NCBI GenBank assembly: GCA_905221605.1
Contig: CAJNDS010002471.1
Location: forward strand, 182,001-246,000
DNA from: Symbiodinium natans
Taxonomy: Eukaryota; Sar; Dinophyceae; Suessiales; Symbiodiniaceae
Length of the DNA: 64,000 nt
Reading direction: 5' to 3'
A program made the translations under genes and the position numbers. The notes beneath the pieces are model-generated. The model saw nothing but the letters and a program-made list of their open reading frames with translations, was not told where the DNA came from and searched no databases. Positions within the stretch are counted from its first letter, which is position 1, and each line of letters starts with the position of its first letter. Shown here piece by piece: positions 23,001 through 30,646 of this stretch.

Positions 23001-23390
23001 AAAACCATCATTTGCCCAACTCGCGGGCATGAACCCTAAACCCTAAACCCTAAACCCTAAACCCCATTGCCACTGGGCCTGTGCCACCCTCCTTCTTCTC
23101 GATGTAGGTGCGCTTGGACGCCAGGAGGCCGCAGAGAACGTTTGCCTGTAGGAAATAGAGCCCACATCCCAGGCCCAGCCCAACCTTCCCCAGAACCCAA
23201 CTAAGAGGCACCCCTAAACCCTAAACCCTATAAACCCTAAACCCTATAAACCCTATAAACCCTAAACCCTAAACCCTAAACCCTAAACCTTAAACCCTAC
23301 ACCCCCACACACCTCCCCAAACAAACAAGCCAACAGCAGCAGCGCCTTCTCCCCAAGACCAGCTGCAAGGGCCACTGCGGACCCAGCGGA
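10850..23390 (-). CDS. DUF3638-type P-loop protein, multi-exon gene (core region)
   Basis: Span of a minus-strand gene rebuilt from 16 short exons (listed separately). Conceptual splicing gives, in order, a stretch ending in RPRQVEMVNEF, the P-loop QMIMGAGKTSVV, VVPPALISLSRSVLQ, a TFKCDR block, VLLTTPGDVKSLQLRF, an acidic Walker-B-like MIDEVDL, APDRWRAVLHLLD and FVVLIQNDYLARR. From memory of the family this order fits the DUF3638 domain (PF12340, usually followed by DUF3645) found in very large eukaryotic proteins sometimes labelled ubiquitinyl hydrolase-like. GAGKT and DEVD suggest nucleotide binding; the cellular role is unknown. Reading phase is continuous over the twelve exons from 23145 to 13015. 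Donors are GT, GC and once GA; acceptors are AG. Introns reach about 2 kb and hold telomeric arrays and fold-back elements. The family usually has more residues between P-loop and VVP and after DEVD, so small exons may be missing or the protein has diverged. Confidence 0.85.
10921..11032. repeat. TTTAGGG array (about 15 units)
   Basis: Ten exact units, then four TTGAGGG variants. Forms the right bracket of the exon at 10850-10894. Confidence 0.95.
11513..11580 (-). CDS. DUF3638 gene, exon AFVVLIQNDYLARRIRYEP
   Basis: 68 nt, acceptor CAAAAG|ACCATG, donor CCAAA|GAGTGG (GA type), phase 0 to 2. Resembles the family's LVLLxxxFYxxRLRP segment. Confidence 0.7.
11736..11777. other. perfect 15-bp hairpin with 4-base loop
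   Basis: GCAGCTTTTGCCAGA, loop CGAC, then the exact complement; the stem extends to 19 bp with one mismatch. Intronic on the minus strand. Confidence 0.9.
11827..11957. repeat. TTTAGGG array (about 18 units)
   Basis: One of the longest uninterrupted exact arrays in the window. Confidence 0.97.
12390..12562. repeat. tandem direct repeat of about 52 bp (12390 and 12510)
   Basis: Both copies read TTCAGGGTTAAGGGCA, then TCCCTCAAAGCTATGCTT and GGGAGCCTTGAGG, with a few differences, separated by a TTTAGGG block. Confidence 0.85.
12555..12588 (-). CDS. candidate DUF3638-gene micro-exon VEKGRVPPHLK
   Basis: 34 nt, acceptor CTTCAG|CGTGG, donor CTCAAG|GCTCCC (GC type), ending in phase 0, which the next exon needs. 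GxxxPxL/PHL fits the remembered family order before the FVVLI block. Confidence 0.58.
12751..12806 (-). CDS. candidate DUF3638-gene exon LHWHDLAPQAPSNLYTQ
   Basis: Acceptor CTTCAG|GCTTGC follows in the phase left by the HLLD exon. The only donor in reach is a GC that runs straight into a 22-nt C tract. It does not connect in phase to the next candidate, so it is tentative. Confidence 0.4.
13015..13086 (-). CDS. DUF3638 gene, exon APDRWRAVLHLLD
   Basis: 72 nt, acceptor TTCAAG|ATGTGC, donor GATG|GTCGG, phase 1 to 1. Matches the remembered RWxxxxHLLDA block. CCCTAAACCCAG lies about 20 nt before the acceptor; a CCCTAAA array lies just beyond the donor. The plus strand is also open and looks protein-like, but fits neither phase nor family. 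Confidence 0.84.
13500..13730. repeat. diverged dispersed repeat, second copy near 16385-16650
   Basis: Shared landmarks: GAATCGAAA, GGGAAAACCT, (T/A)CGAG(C/T)TxTxxxAGxAA, GCCGCCTTTTT-like run, AGCTGTGxxTGxxxGxxxxTTCTAC, TACACA. Orders differ slightly. Possibly a dead element. Confidence 0.45.
13700..14480. other. intron sequence of the DUF3638 gene; nothing recognised
   Basis: Between exons 14493-14528 and 13015-13086, whose phases already join. Contains the long G tract; ORFs here lack family support. Confidence 0.55.
14055..14089. repeat. 33-nt G tract (one of about fifteen G/C homopolymers)
   Basis: Other G tracts of 13-26 nt: 5578-5597, 10205-10249, 12729-12749, 20707-20725, 26274-26299, 59311-59336. 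C tracts: 1107-1122, 4073-4088, 39123-39136, 48034-48054, 48864-48892. G runs are mostly on plus, i.e. C-rich in the transcripts. Confidence 0.97.
14493..14528 (-). CDS. DUF3638 gene, Walker-B-like micro-exon MIDEVDL
   Basis: 36 nt, acceptor ACCAG|GTATGA, donor TCCG|GTCAGT, phase 1 to 1. Carries IDEVD, the acidic motif expected after the P-loop in this family. It is not bracketed by telomeric arrays, so that layout is not universal. Confidence 0.87.
15117..15156 (-). CDS. DUF3638 gene, micro-exon MGRALQLLKDGIC
   Basis: 40 nt, acceptor GTCCAG|ATGGGC, donor TGCG|GCTTGG (GC type), phase 0 to 1. TTTAGGG repeats lie about 20 nt before the acceptor (CCCTAAAC on the coding strand). Confidence 0.82.
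15793..16025. repeat. CCCTAAA arrays with two short unique gaps
   Basis: About 25 units in three blocks around unique stretches at 15843-15904 and 15947-15955. They lie directly downstream (minus strand) of the DUF3638 exon at 16048-16133. Confidence 0.95.
16048..16133 (-). CDS. DUF3638 gene, exon VLLTTPGDVKSLQLRFLE
   Basis: 86 nt, acceptor CTGAG|GTGATG, donor GAGGAG|GTGTTC, phase 1 to 0. Matches the conserved TTPxxVKSxxLKF(I/V)E block. A long CCCTAAA run (15905-16025) lies just beyond the donor. Confidence 0.92.
16150..17390. other. intron sequence; no exon recognised
   Basis: Phases of the exons at 17738-17777 and 16048-16133 join directly across it. Contains a (TA)n tract at 16641-16660 and the second copy of the dispersed repeat. 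Confidence 0.55.
17392..17533. mobile_element. fold-back element family B (copies 17392, 32473, 39816, 44707, 47551)
   Basis: Ends CCAGGATGGGCTATTA and TAATAGCCCATCCTGG, core rich in CCCTATAAcccc/ggggTTATAGGG. Copies: 17392-17533 (internally duplicated), 32473-32565, 39816-39908, 44707-44797, 47551-47648. Non-coding; all in introns or between genes. Confidence 0.82.
17547..17712. mobile_element. fold-back element family C (copies 17547, 33514, 35172)
   Basis: Ends AGATCTTCCAAAACCCC / GGGGTTTTGGAAGATCT, with internal inverted TTAATTAAGG and AAGGATCC motifs. Copies: 17547-17712, 33514-33618 (shorter), 35172-35336. The nested palindromes suggest a cruciform-prone MITE. Confidence 0.85.
17738..17777 (-). 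CDS. DUF3638 gene, micro-exon VALSERLGRIVRN
   Basis: 40 nt, acceptor GCCAG|GTTGCC, donor AATG|GCCGC (GC type), phase 0 to 1. A 166-bp palindromic element (17547-17712) begins about 25 nt beyond the donor. Confidence 0.9.
18080..18156. repeat. CCCTAAA array
   Basis: Ten exact units, in an intron of the DUF3638 gene. Confidence 0.97.
18521..19225. other. stop-poor unique island inside an intron
   Basis: About 700 bp without telomeric repeats, with frames of 75-122 codons open on both strands. The flanking DUF3638 exons join without it. May be a captured coding fragment or an independent small gene; no family seen. Confidence 0.4.
19303..19680. repeat. three diverged copies of a 50-70 bp unit alternating with CCCTAAA arrays
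   Basis: Copies near 19303-19368, 19388-19432 and 19533-19620 share (c)aaataaccYctgRggtcc and, in the outer two, a ccttgatttaac end. Long CCCTAAA arrays (19431-19535, 19619-19680) sit at the same relative place after GGTCC. Confidence 0.8.
19706..19775 (-). CDS. DUF3638 gene, exon NCFSTVVQKRVSTFKCDR
   Basis: 70 nt, acceptor TAAAG|GAACTG, donor CTCGAG|GCGAGC (GC type), phase 2 to 0. Matches the family block FSxxxxKxVxTFxFDR. The opposite strand is also open, but phase and family match fix the minus strand. Confidence 0.93.
19906..19969 (-). CDS. DUF3638 gene, exon VVPPALISLSRSVLQ
   Basis: 64 nt, acceptor ACTCAG|GTTCAC, donor CTGCA|GTGTCC, phase 1 to 2. Corresponds to the family's VVPxALLxxSRSVL strand-helix. 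CCCTAAACCCTGAAC ends about 10 nt before the acceptor on the coding strand. Confidence 0.93.
20513..20702. repeat. 9-mer TTTATAGGG tandem array
   Basis: About twenty units of GGGTTTATA with few errors, followed by TTTAGGC and a G tract. It is a homogeneous variant of the telomeric unit with an inserted TA. Confidence 0.97.
21101..21169 (-). CDS. DUF3638 gene, P-loop exon KSSVKQMIMGAGKTSVV
   Basis: 69 nt with the Walker A motif GAGKT. The acceptor follows a strong pyrimidine tract (CTTCTCAG|GCAAG); the likely donor is TCCG|GTGGCAC. A TTTAGGG array lies about 30 nt before the acceptor. The family normally shows about eight more residues after the P-loop, so the 3' edge may differ or a tiny exon may follow. 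Confidence 0.92.
21831..21870 (-). CDS. DUF3638 gene, micro-exon VEMVNEFSDALRT
   Basis: 40 nt, acceptor GTCGAG|GTAGAG, donor ACGG|GTACTT, phase 0 to 1. It joins the exons on both sides without a frame break and completes the RQVEMVNEF motif. Confidence 0.92.
22086..22159 (-). CDS. DUF3638 gene, exon DPHFLVFEFVTGFLLRPRQ
   Basis: 74 nt, acceptor GGAG|GCTTTG, donor CCAG|GCGGG (GC type), phase 1 to 0. The peptide matches the remembered DUF3638 opening block (DPRFLVFE... RxxQV). CCCTAAA lies on its left, TTTAGGG on its right. Confidence 0.92.
22557..22614 (-). CDS. DUF3638 gene, exon GWATFCRDQVFWQALQY
   Basis: 58 nt, acceptor TTTCAG|CCTCC and consensus donor TATG|GTGAGTT, phase 0 in and 1 out. 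A palindromic element rich in GGGGCACCCC begins about 12 nt into the following intron, and a TTTAGGG array lies about 40 nt before the acceptor. Confidence 0.88.
22657..22768. repeat. TTTAGGG array (16 units)
   Basis: Exact units; right bracket of the exon at 22557-22614. Confidence 0.97.
23074..23145 (-). CDS. DUF3638 gene, exon NVLCGLLASKRTYIEKK
   Basis: 24 codons between a pyrimidine-rich acceptor (CTACAG|GCAAAC) and a GT donor (CCA|GTGGC), phase 0 at both ends. Codons are rich in third-position G/C. A CCCTAAA array lies directly beyond the donor. Confidence 0.82.
23313..23390 (-). CDS. DUF3638 gene, exon upstream of domain
   Basis: Open frame with alanine/leucine-rich peptide ending EKALLLLACLFGE, followed by a GT donor (GAG|GTGTGT). 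It joins the next exon in phase 0. The 5' edge is unsure: AG sites also exist at 23374 and 23362. Confidence 0.55.
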
Positions 23391-24692
23391 CTCCGGATTT
23401 GCAAGAAGCTGCGCCAGGTCCTATGCCAGTCTGGCAGGCACTTCAGGAATCTACCCCAGCGGCTTCAAGGCCTTGTCCATACAGTGGGGCGAAAGGTTTG
23501 GTCGGGGTTCCGACCGAATCCGGTGCGAACTTTGGAGGTCTAATGTTTCTGGGCTTGGTTATTTGGGGGTTTCGGTTGTGGGTTTCGGGCACAAGGCGAC
23601 GACTAGTGTACGTGGCTGTAGTCAAGAAGCGTGGCAGCTGTCCAAAGCGCGGCAGGTCCTGGGCAACTTTCGCATAAGGATCTTCTCGGATCGGCACGAG
23701 TTTTGGCCGCGGTTTAGTTTAGGAGCCTTCATAAACACAAGCAATTGAGAGGAACGGCAATTCTCCTCAAGTCTCGTTCAGCAGTTCCTTTATCGTGCAC
23801 ACACTGTTTCTCAGGCTTCTGCTGCATCTGCTAACCAGCCTTGCAAAGCTGTCAACGCAACGTCCAAGCGGAGGAAGCCCCACCGTTACCGTAAATGCTT
23901 GCGACTTCGCTGCATGCTTGTGCCAAATTTAGCCCAAAGCTCCGCACAATGCACTTTGTGTAAGCCCTTGAACAGACCTTACACCAAAAGCACCAGGTCC
24001 TCACACACACTTCACAAGCCTTACGCCCCTTACGCCCAAAAAACAAAAAATCACAGCGCAAATGCAGGCCAAGAGCTGAATCACACGCCCGGCCACCAGC
24101 ATCATCTGGGTCAGCCGGCTGAGAAGACCTGACCCCGAAGATATGACACTGCAGGGCGTGTGGGGTGGGCATCATTCTGCTGTTTATGAACAGCACCAGG
24201 CCGCCTTTTTATGCACAGCTGGTCGGTTTCGGAAGCATTGCGACCCTTGCACTAGGCTTCTGCGGGTCAGGGGACTAGAGAGTTGAAATGACTGGAACTT
24301 GTCACCCTGGACCAGCTCTGCAGAGTGCGCAGCCGCATCTATTTCATAGTGCGCTCAAACTGCGACAGTAGCAAGCCGTTTCTTACTAAGGTTCTCCGCT
24401 GACATCCATCTATGTTGGGGATGTGCTAGGGTGACAACCAAACGCTGCTGGATCCTTAGCCAGGGCTGTTGTAGGGCTTGGCATGTGGATGGTGAAGGGG
24501 CTTTCTGCGGCAATCGCTGCAATCTCAATTCATGCCCTCACTGCCCTCGCCAGTAAAGAACAACATTACCCCTTAAGAAAATACCAGCCACATGCACGGA
24601 GTTCACTGATGGATTTTGTGCAGAGGTCACTGGTGGAGTAAACCCTGGTTTAGAAGCAAACCCTAACCCTTATTGCGCCAGGGCTCTCTCAA

Positions 24693-24802
24693 GCGCAAAC
24701 CCTAACCCTAAACCCTAAACCCTAAACCCTAAACCCTAAACCCTAAACCCTAAACCCTAAACCCTAAGACCCTAAACCCTAGACCCTAAACCCTAAGACC
24801 CC
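24693..24802. repeat. CCCTAAA array with CCCTAAGA/CCCTAGA variants
   Basis: About 14 units; follows the donor of the exon at 24816-24880 on the minus strand. Confidence 0.95.
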
Positions 24803-24815
24803 AAACCCGGTCGGC

Positions 24816-24880
24816 CTGCGGCTTTGGCCCGGTCCAGGAAAGGGTTCAGCTGCTCGAAATCATCCTCCGCGCTGGGGCTC
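24816..24880 (-). CDS. exon SPSAEDDFEQLNPFLDRAK
   Basis: 65 nt, acceptor CGCTCAG|GAGCCC after a pyrimidine-rich run, donor GCCGCAG|GCCGACC (GC type). A CCCTAAA array lies beyond the donor. Probably the N-terminal part of the DUF3638 gene. Confidence 0.75.
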
Positions 24881-24943
24881 CTGAGCGAGCCGTGACGGGC
24901 GAAGTGAGGGCGAGGGTGAAAGACTTGGTCGCCCAGGAACTTT

Positions 24944-25146
24944 ACATATATATATATATATAATAATAACAAGAAGAAGAAGAAGAATGATAATAGTAGT
25001 AATAAATAATAATAAAAGTAATAAATAATGATAATAAACAATAATAATAATACGAACAATAAAAATGATAAATAATAATGACAATAATAATGGTAATAAT
25101 AATGATAATGATAATAATAATGATAATAATAATCATAATGATAATA
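24944..25146. repeat. (TA)n then AAT/GATAAT microsatellite
   Basis: TATATA followed by about 180 bp of AATAAT/GATAAT. A similar ATT/ACT block is at 5463-5545. Confidence 0.95.
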
Positions 25147-25565
25147 AGGGTAAGGGTACCCTTCTGGGGGGTGGTTCCTGAATAAGGGAACCTTGAAACC
25201 CAAGAAGGAAAAAGGGCACCACTGGACTACCAAGAAGATTACGAGAACACAAGGTTCAAACATGTGCTTTCACCGCGTGGTAAGGCGCCATTCGCTACGG
25301 CTTTCGACTTTCGCGCTCGCACACGCAGGCAAGGATTCCGTCGGCTGACTCCAGGCTTAGGGTTAGGACAGGACTGGCTGAGCTTCAGGGGAGTTTTGGG
25401 CGATCAAGCTTTCTTGAAGATGTGCACACAACCCAAGCACTCGGTTCGGCCAGATGTTTCTTGGAGAGACCCCATGGGACCCTAAACCCTAAACCGGGGA
25501 CCCTTGTGCCAACTCTTTTTGCGCAGACACTGAGCAATGATGTGCAGACATTTTTCTCGGTTACC

Positions 25566-25728
25566 CGACATTGTTTAAAAGAATCTTACTGGGAGCCCCA
25601 ACAGGGAACCCCCAAGAGTGCAGTAGGAACATACAAGGACCCTGGTAGGTATGTTCCTCGTAAATTCCTACTATATTCTTGGGGGTTCCCAGTTGGGGGT
25701 TCCCTTTTAAAATCCCCTTATTGTGTCC
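25566..25728. repeat. imperfect large palindrome
   Basis: GGGAACCCCCAAGA and TCTTGGGGGTTCCC lie about 80 bp apart, with a smaller palindrome GGAACATACAAGG / CCTGGTAGGTATGTTCC between. Single copy seen. Confidence 0.6.
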
Positions 25729-25933
25729 ATGGCGTCGGAAAGAAAGAAAGAAGCCAAAGCTGGTAAGACCGGGCATGAACATGGATAGGGTTTAGGGTTA
25801 AGGGCTTAGACTTTTGGATACACGTCTCCCCTGCTTCCATCAGTGCCAGCATTCAACTCACGCATCCCAAGTGCCGCAACCTCACAAAACCTTATCTTCC
25901 TGGTGCAAGATCCGCCCAGCCTGACCATATGGG

Positions 25934-26028
25934 TGTTTCCGAAACTAGGGGTACCTTCTTGGGGTCCTTTTTGTAAGGGAATCCTACTCTTAGGGGGTCT
26001 ATGTTAGGGGTGCCTTATTGCCGTAACC
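25934..26028. mobile_element. fold-back element family E (copies 2606, 19785, 22452, 25934, 43160, 60533)
   Basis: Ends TCCGAAAxxAGGGGTACC and GGGGTxCCTTATxxxCGTAAC with a central TAAGGG(A)ATCCTACT. Copies at about 2606-2708, 19785-19850, 25934-26028 and 60533-60610, with diverged ones at 22452-22556 and 43160-43230. Two copies begin within about 15 nt of splice donors. Confidence 0.7.
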
Positions 26029-26076
26029 CCCCATAATATCCCAGCCTCAAAGGACCCCTAAACCGTATGCGCGCAC

Positions 26077-26160
26077 CCAAGATCCACCAACAGGGGCCGA
26101 GGCGCAGAAGTCCACAGCAGAGGTGCTCGAACCAAAGTGTGGCCTCCAGATCCGCATAGC
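26077..26160 (-). CDS. exon YADLEATLWFEHLCCGLL
   Basis: 84 nt, acceptor ATCTGCAG|GCTATG, likely donor TTGG|GTGCGC. A fold-back element (25934-26028) lies in the following intron and a TTTAGGG array before the acceptor. Confidence 0.73.
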
Positions 26161-26862
26161 CTGCAGATGGGCGCGGTGTGTTTGGGAGTTCAGGAGTCCA
26201 TGAGTTCGACATCCAGCGCTCGTTTAGGGTTTAGGGTTTAGGGTTTAGGGTTTAGGTTTCTTTTTCCGCGGGGCGGGGGGGGGGGGGGGGGGGGGGGGGT
26301 TCTTGATGATGTATTGAAGACGCCGCCGAACACTAAGAAGCCTTGTTGGACATCTGCTCTGCCAGAAGGATCCACTGAGGGTCTACAGGAAGTCATTTAG
26401 AATCTCAGATTGAGTTTTTGCTAATTGTGGTGGCTTCGTTGAAGCCACGGGGAAGACTTTGTAACAAACACCCTGAGTCCTTTTGTGACTGTCAGAGCGC
26501 AGCTTGAACAAAACAGAGGCAAGTGCAAATACGCCCGGCTCAACATTACAAGTTTGAAAACAGTGCGGGGTGGCATTTCCCCACGTGCAAACAGAATGAT
26601 TCGAGGACCGGGGGACAAAGAAGAGGCCTAAAAAGAGACGGGAAGAGAACGGAGTAGACGTCTTGGGGGAGGAGGGGGGCGCGGGGATGTTCCAATGTTC
26701 CACCGGGGGGTTGCGCAGGACTTGTAAAGAAGCTGGGTGCCAAAGAAAGCGGGGCCATCAACACAAAGTTGTTTCAGACGACAACTCTGGCCCCGAGCCC
26801 CGCACATCTAAGAGCAACAAGGCGCCAAAACCCCGAAGCCCCAAACCCTAAACTACTAATTG

Positions 26863-26955
26863 CTTAAGAACCCCGAAAAATAGAAATATTCTTCCTTATT
26901 AAGGGTAATGTTTTAGATTGCTAGTTTCCATTCTTTTGGGGTTCTTAAGCAAGTA
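26863..26955. mobile_element. palindrome with GCTTAAGAACCCC ends (partial second copy 47313)
   Basis: GCTTAAGAACCCCGAAAA ... TTTTGGGGTTCTTAAGC around ATTCTTCCTTA. A half copy (ATTCTTCCTTAATTGGGG...TTCTTAAGC) lies at about 47314-47345, after a C/A/TA microsatellite. Confidence 0.7.
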
Positions 26956-27034
26956 GCTGTAAACAACGAAACCTCCACAGCCCAAATTCTCAACCCTAAA
27001 CCCTAAACCCTAAACCCTAAACCCTAAACCCTAC

Positions 27035-27142
27035 CAAGGCTCGCAGAAGCCAGAAGCGAAGTCGGTCCCTCAGGGGTGCGCCATTCGTGGAGGTGAGGTC
27101 GATGTCGTTGGCATCCCCGAAGGATTTGCTGATGGCCATCGC
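27035..27142 (-). CDS. exon MAISKSFGDANDIDLTSTN
   Basis: 36 codons, acceptor CTTCTTGAG|GCGATG, donor GCCTTG|GTAGGGTTTAGGG: the telomeric array starts at the splice donor. On the other side CCCTAAGC lies about 15 nt before the acceptor. Phase 0 at both ends; continues ...RDRLRFWLLRAL. Confidence 0.83.
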
Positions 27143-27365
27143 CTCAAGAAGCTGCTTAGGGTTTAGGGTTTAGGGTTTAGGGTTTAGGGTTTAGGGTTCA
27201 GGGTTTAGGGTTTATAGGGTTTAGGGGTGCTTCGGGATCTTTGGTGTTGTCCGGATTTAGTAATGGTCGTTCCAGGGAAGCTTTCGGCTTTCGGCCCATG
27301 GGCTTTCGGCCCATAGGCTTTTGGCAGGGCTTAAGAGGTTGGACTTGAATGTGGCTTCGTGCTGC

Positions 27366-27962
27366 GAAGGGATTGCTGTATCTCGATCCCCTTCCTCCCT
27401 TCCTCCCTGCCTCCCTTCCTCCCTTCAGATGCAGGCTTGGGTCAGACAGATGACCGTTCTTCACTCAGCTCACCGTCCTCTCTTTCTCCCTCTCTCTCTC
27501 CTCTTCTTCTTCATGGTTCTCTGCTTCTTCTTCTTCTTCTTCTTTTTTATTCTTCTTCTGCAGAGCTTGAAGGGTGCAAGCGCCCTCCGCACGCTAGGCA
27601 CGCCCGGGTTGCTCAGAGTCCGTGCGAGACTGACCGTCGTGGGCTGGAGACGAAGACTTCTTCGCTTGCAATGCAAGTTCCCCCTAAACTTCAACCTTTT
27701 CGCTTCCTCTCTCTCGCTCGCTCTCTCTCTCTCTCTCCCTCTCTCTCTTTCTTGGGGGCTTGGGGGCAAGCCCCCTGGCTTCGCACCAGCCCCGGTATTC
27801 GGGGCCCTCTGAGTTGCCCGGAGATATGAGCTCTCTCTCTCTCTCTCTGTCTCTCTCGCTCGCTCGCTCTAGCTCTGAATCTCTAGCTCTCTGTCTCTCT
27901 CGGCGCCCTCTCACTCTCGCTCTCTCGCTCTCTCGCGCTCTCTCTCTCTCTCTCTCTCCCTG
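27366..27962. repeat. pyrimidine-rich (CT)n region
   Basis: CCTTCCTCCCT repeats, CTTCTT runs and long CTCTCT tracts in four blocks. Ser/Leu and Arg/Glu ORFs on both strands are artefacts. Confidence 0.93.
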
Positions 27963-28202
27963 AGGATCTATCCGGATGCTTACTGCAAGGTCTCGCCAGC
28001 ACAGCATAGCTAGGAAAGACGTGAGCAGTCTGGGCCATGACGAGCTGAGTTCGAGATGATGGCCCTGGACTCCAGCATGACATCCTCAAAGCCCCAAACC
28101 CCAAACCCCAAACCCCAAACCCTCTGACCATGAGCCCTAAATCCTAAACCCTAAACCCCAAACCCTCTGACCATGTGACCATGTTGTAGCCAAAGGTGCC
28201 AC

Positions 28203-28268
28203 AAACTCCTCGTCCTTCGCTTTCAGTTGGAGAAGCTCTTGCCGCAGCTGGTCGATCTGGGCACGGGC
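28203..28268 (-). CDS. coiled-coil-like exon AQIDQLRQELLQLKAKDEE
   Basis: 22 codons, acceptor TGCAAACAG|GCCCGT, donor TTT|GTGGCA, phase 0 at both ends. Heptad-like spacing of leucines suggests a coiled coil. Bracketed by CCCTAAA and TTTAGGG runs. Confidence 0.8.
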
Positions 28269-28605
28269 CTGTTTGCAGAAGGAGTTTCGAGGCATTTGCT
28301 CGTTTAGGGTTTAGGGCTTAGGGTTTGAGGTTTAAGGTTTAGGGCTTCAGATTTAGAAATTGTTGCTCCAGATGGATCATGGGGCCCGCAGCTTCTCTTC
28401 CGTGATGCAATGTGGTGGAAAGCACACTGCCGCTGAACCCTGAATCGCAAAGTACACCTTGGCCTGCCCTGCTGTGCCGAGACCCCAACAACCTACCCAG
28501 ACGGATCGGCATCTGAGCCCTGAACCCTCCTTGACCCCACAATGGGGTTTAGGGTTTAGGGTTTAGGGTTTAGGGTTTAGGGTTTGGGGTTTGGGGTTTA
28601 GGGTT

Positions 28606-30460
28606 TCCCCAAGCGCGGAACGTGGATCTTCGCCTTCGTCAACGCTGCAGCATCGCCGTTGGCGATTGCCTGCGTGATCGAAGGTCAAGCAATTCCTGCG
28701 AAGCCTACTGTAGGCACCCACAGACTCCAGACAAGACCAGACTGGTTAGGTTGGCGGCTTGTAAAAAAGCTACCAGTGTAGGCTTTTGTTTAAGAGACAA
28801 GCCGCACTCAAGCGCGAAAGCGGCAAGGACATGAAAGCGTTTACACGTTGAACTGTGATCCGCAGCGACGAAATGCAGAAACAAGTCTTCAATCCGAAGC
28901 GCTAAGATTTATAAGGCTCAGCTGTCAGGCGGCTTACAAGTCCAAAGGTTTGCAGCTCGACTGCAGTCAAGTCTACTCGGATTGCGACCAGAATCCTAAA
29001 CAGGAGCTGACCATTCCAGCCTGTCATATATAGTCAATTCTTCAGTGCAGAACCTAGCATTGTTACGGCTCACACTCACATCTTCTCCGAGCTAGCAAAT
29101 GGTGGCTCGTGTGCTAGGGCCTGGGCCAAGGCTTAAGTCATCACGCAGCCCAAATGCAGGATGGCACATCAACGCTTCCCGGGCTGCCCGCTATGCTGAG
29201 CCATGCACCGGCTCCCCAACACTTGCAGTACCAGGGAGACTACGCTTGCAAGCGCTGAAGATGAACGGAGCCATCCCGATCCCTTCTGCGACCATAATGC
29301 GCAACACGCACATGCAACACTGAAGCAAGCCCTGACCCATCGAGCCTGGACATGCTCCGACTGAAGCATCACCAGTGACGGCTTCTGCCGTGCGTTGCGC
29401 ATGCGCGCGCACAACTTGACCTGTTCGGGTAGCAGCCGCTTCTTTCCTTTGATGCTTCATAAGTCAAAAGATCTTGTAGGCTCCTAATTGGCTCCAGCTA
29501 TGAGTGGGCTGTGCTTCCCATGGTGGATGGAAGCCGAATAACGCGGGAGAGGATGGGGGGCGGGGGGGGGGGGAGGAGGTGAGGAGTCGAGGGCTGACTG
29601 TCTACGTCAAGCTCAAGCCTGTTTGGTGACCTCTGCCGCCATTTTAGACGTGTAGGATTGTGCATAGACAACATTGACAAAATGCAAAAAAATGAAGTGC
29701 TTGGAGTGGTGGGAGGGCGGGAGGGGAGGGGGTGTGTCGGCATCCAATTTATGCACTCTAGCAGGCACCTACCATTCACCTGACCTCACTGCGCCAGAAT
29801 GTCAGGAATTCAACAGCCCCAAGGCAAGCCATCAAATGTCCGGTTAGAAACAATGAGCGCAACTTGGACCACATGTTCTCACTGGTACTATCACTATGTG
29901 TGCATCTGCTTTCCCTTCCTGGATACCAGGTGCACGGGCCTCTCTGTCCAGTCGGCTGAGCATGCTCACAGCCTAGAAGGGTGCAGCAGTCGCATCTTTG
30001 CGGAATTCGCCCTGAACGTCAAACCTAACACCCGTAATCATCCCAGTCTCCAACTCCCAAAATAAAGGGTTGAGGGCTTGGGTGTCACATATTCTGCCCC
30101 TGATGAGCGCTACATGACACAAAGCCCTCCACATCACACAGCCCTGTCATCAACTAGCCAGGAAGACACCGCAACCACAAGTGGAATTTGAAGCATTGGG
30201 ACTCACACAAAGAAGCCCAACTAGCATCCGGCGCACATGTAGTTTCGCTGTCACCAACCAAAGCCGGTCAATGCTCAAAAGTCATGCCGATACCGATACT
30301 TGCGTGAAGCCTTTCACCATATCTCACCCTAGCCGAAACCCAAGCCTAACAAGCACGGACCAGCCCTTGCAAGGGTAGAAAACTCAGATCTGAAGTTCGA
30401 AAAGGTAGTGTCTGGATTGTTCGGGTGCCCGAGTTTAAGACGTGCCATCGTTCAACCCAG
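28606..30460. other. 1.9-kb repeat-free stretch, gene content unresolved
   Basis: No telomeric units for almost 2 kb. Several frames of 60-90 codons, none with a recognised family. A G-rich patch lies at 29555-29580 and a GGGAGGG-type patch at 29708-29730. Confidence 0.45.
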
Positions 30461-30562
30461 TGGTTCTGGGTAGGGAATGGATGAGGTACCCTACATAATC
30501 CCCCAAGGGGTACGTAGAGGGGGATAGACGGGTACCTCCTTCCCTCATTCCCTAGTAAGAAC
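30461..30562. mobile_element. 102-bp palindromic element starting at a splice donor
   Basis: Ends GGTTCTGGGTAGGGAATGG and CATTCCCTAGTAAGAACC. On the minus strand it begins GTTCTTAC exactly where exon 30563-30646 ends and closes with CCTACCCAG, so it has GT...AG ends itself. Confidence 0.7.
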
Positions 30563-30646
30563 CAGCAAGTCCATATGTCCAGCTCTGAGGAGTCCGCCAC
30601 CCGATGCTTGGCCGTCGGGTGCATGGAGAGGTCGAAGGGCATCTCC
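30563..30646 (-). CDS. exon EMPFDLSMHPTAKHRVADS
   Basis: 84 nt, acceptor ATGAGCAG|GGAGAT, donor TGCTG|GTTCTTAC. The MPFDLSxHP segment recalls a conserved block of large DUF3638 proteins (from memory, unverified). The intron begins exactly with a 102-bp palindromic element (30461-30562). Confidence 0.78.

Noticed and set aside
22752-23030. 92-codon minus ORF with Cys/His spacing (CHYC)
   Set aside because: It sits in the intron between two DUF3638 exons that join in phase, and no zinc-finger family fits.
24793-25263. 156-codon minus ORF rich in Tyr and Leu
   Set aside because: The Tyr/Leu part is AAT/TA microsatellite; only the segment at 24816-24880 is kept as an exon.
27321-28007. Ser/Leu-rich and Arg/Glu-rich ORFs up to 163 codons
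   Set aside because: Translation of CT-rich simple sequence on either strand.
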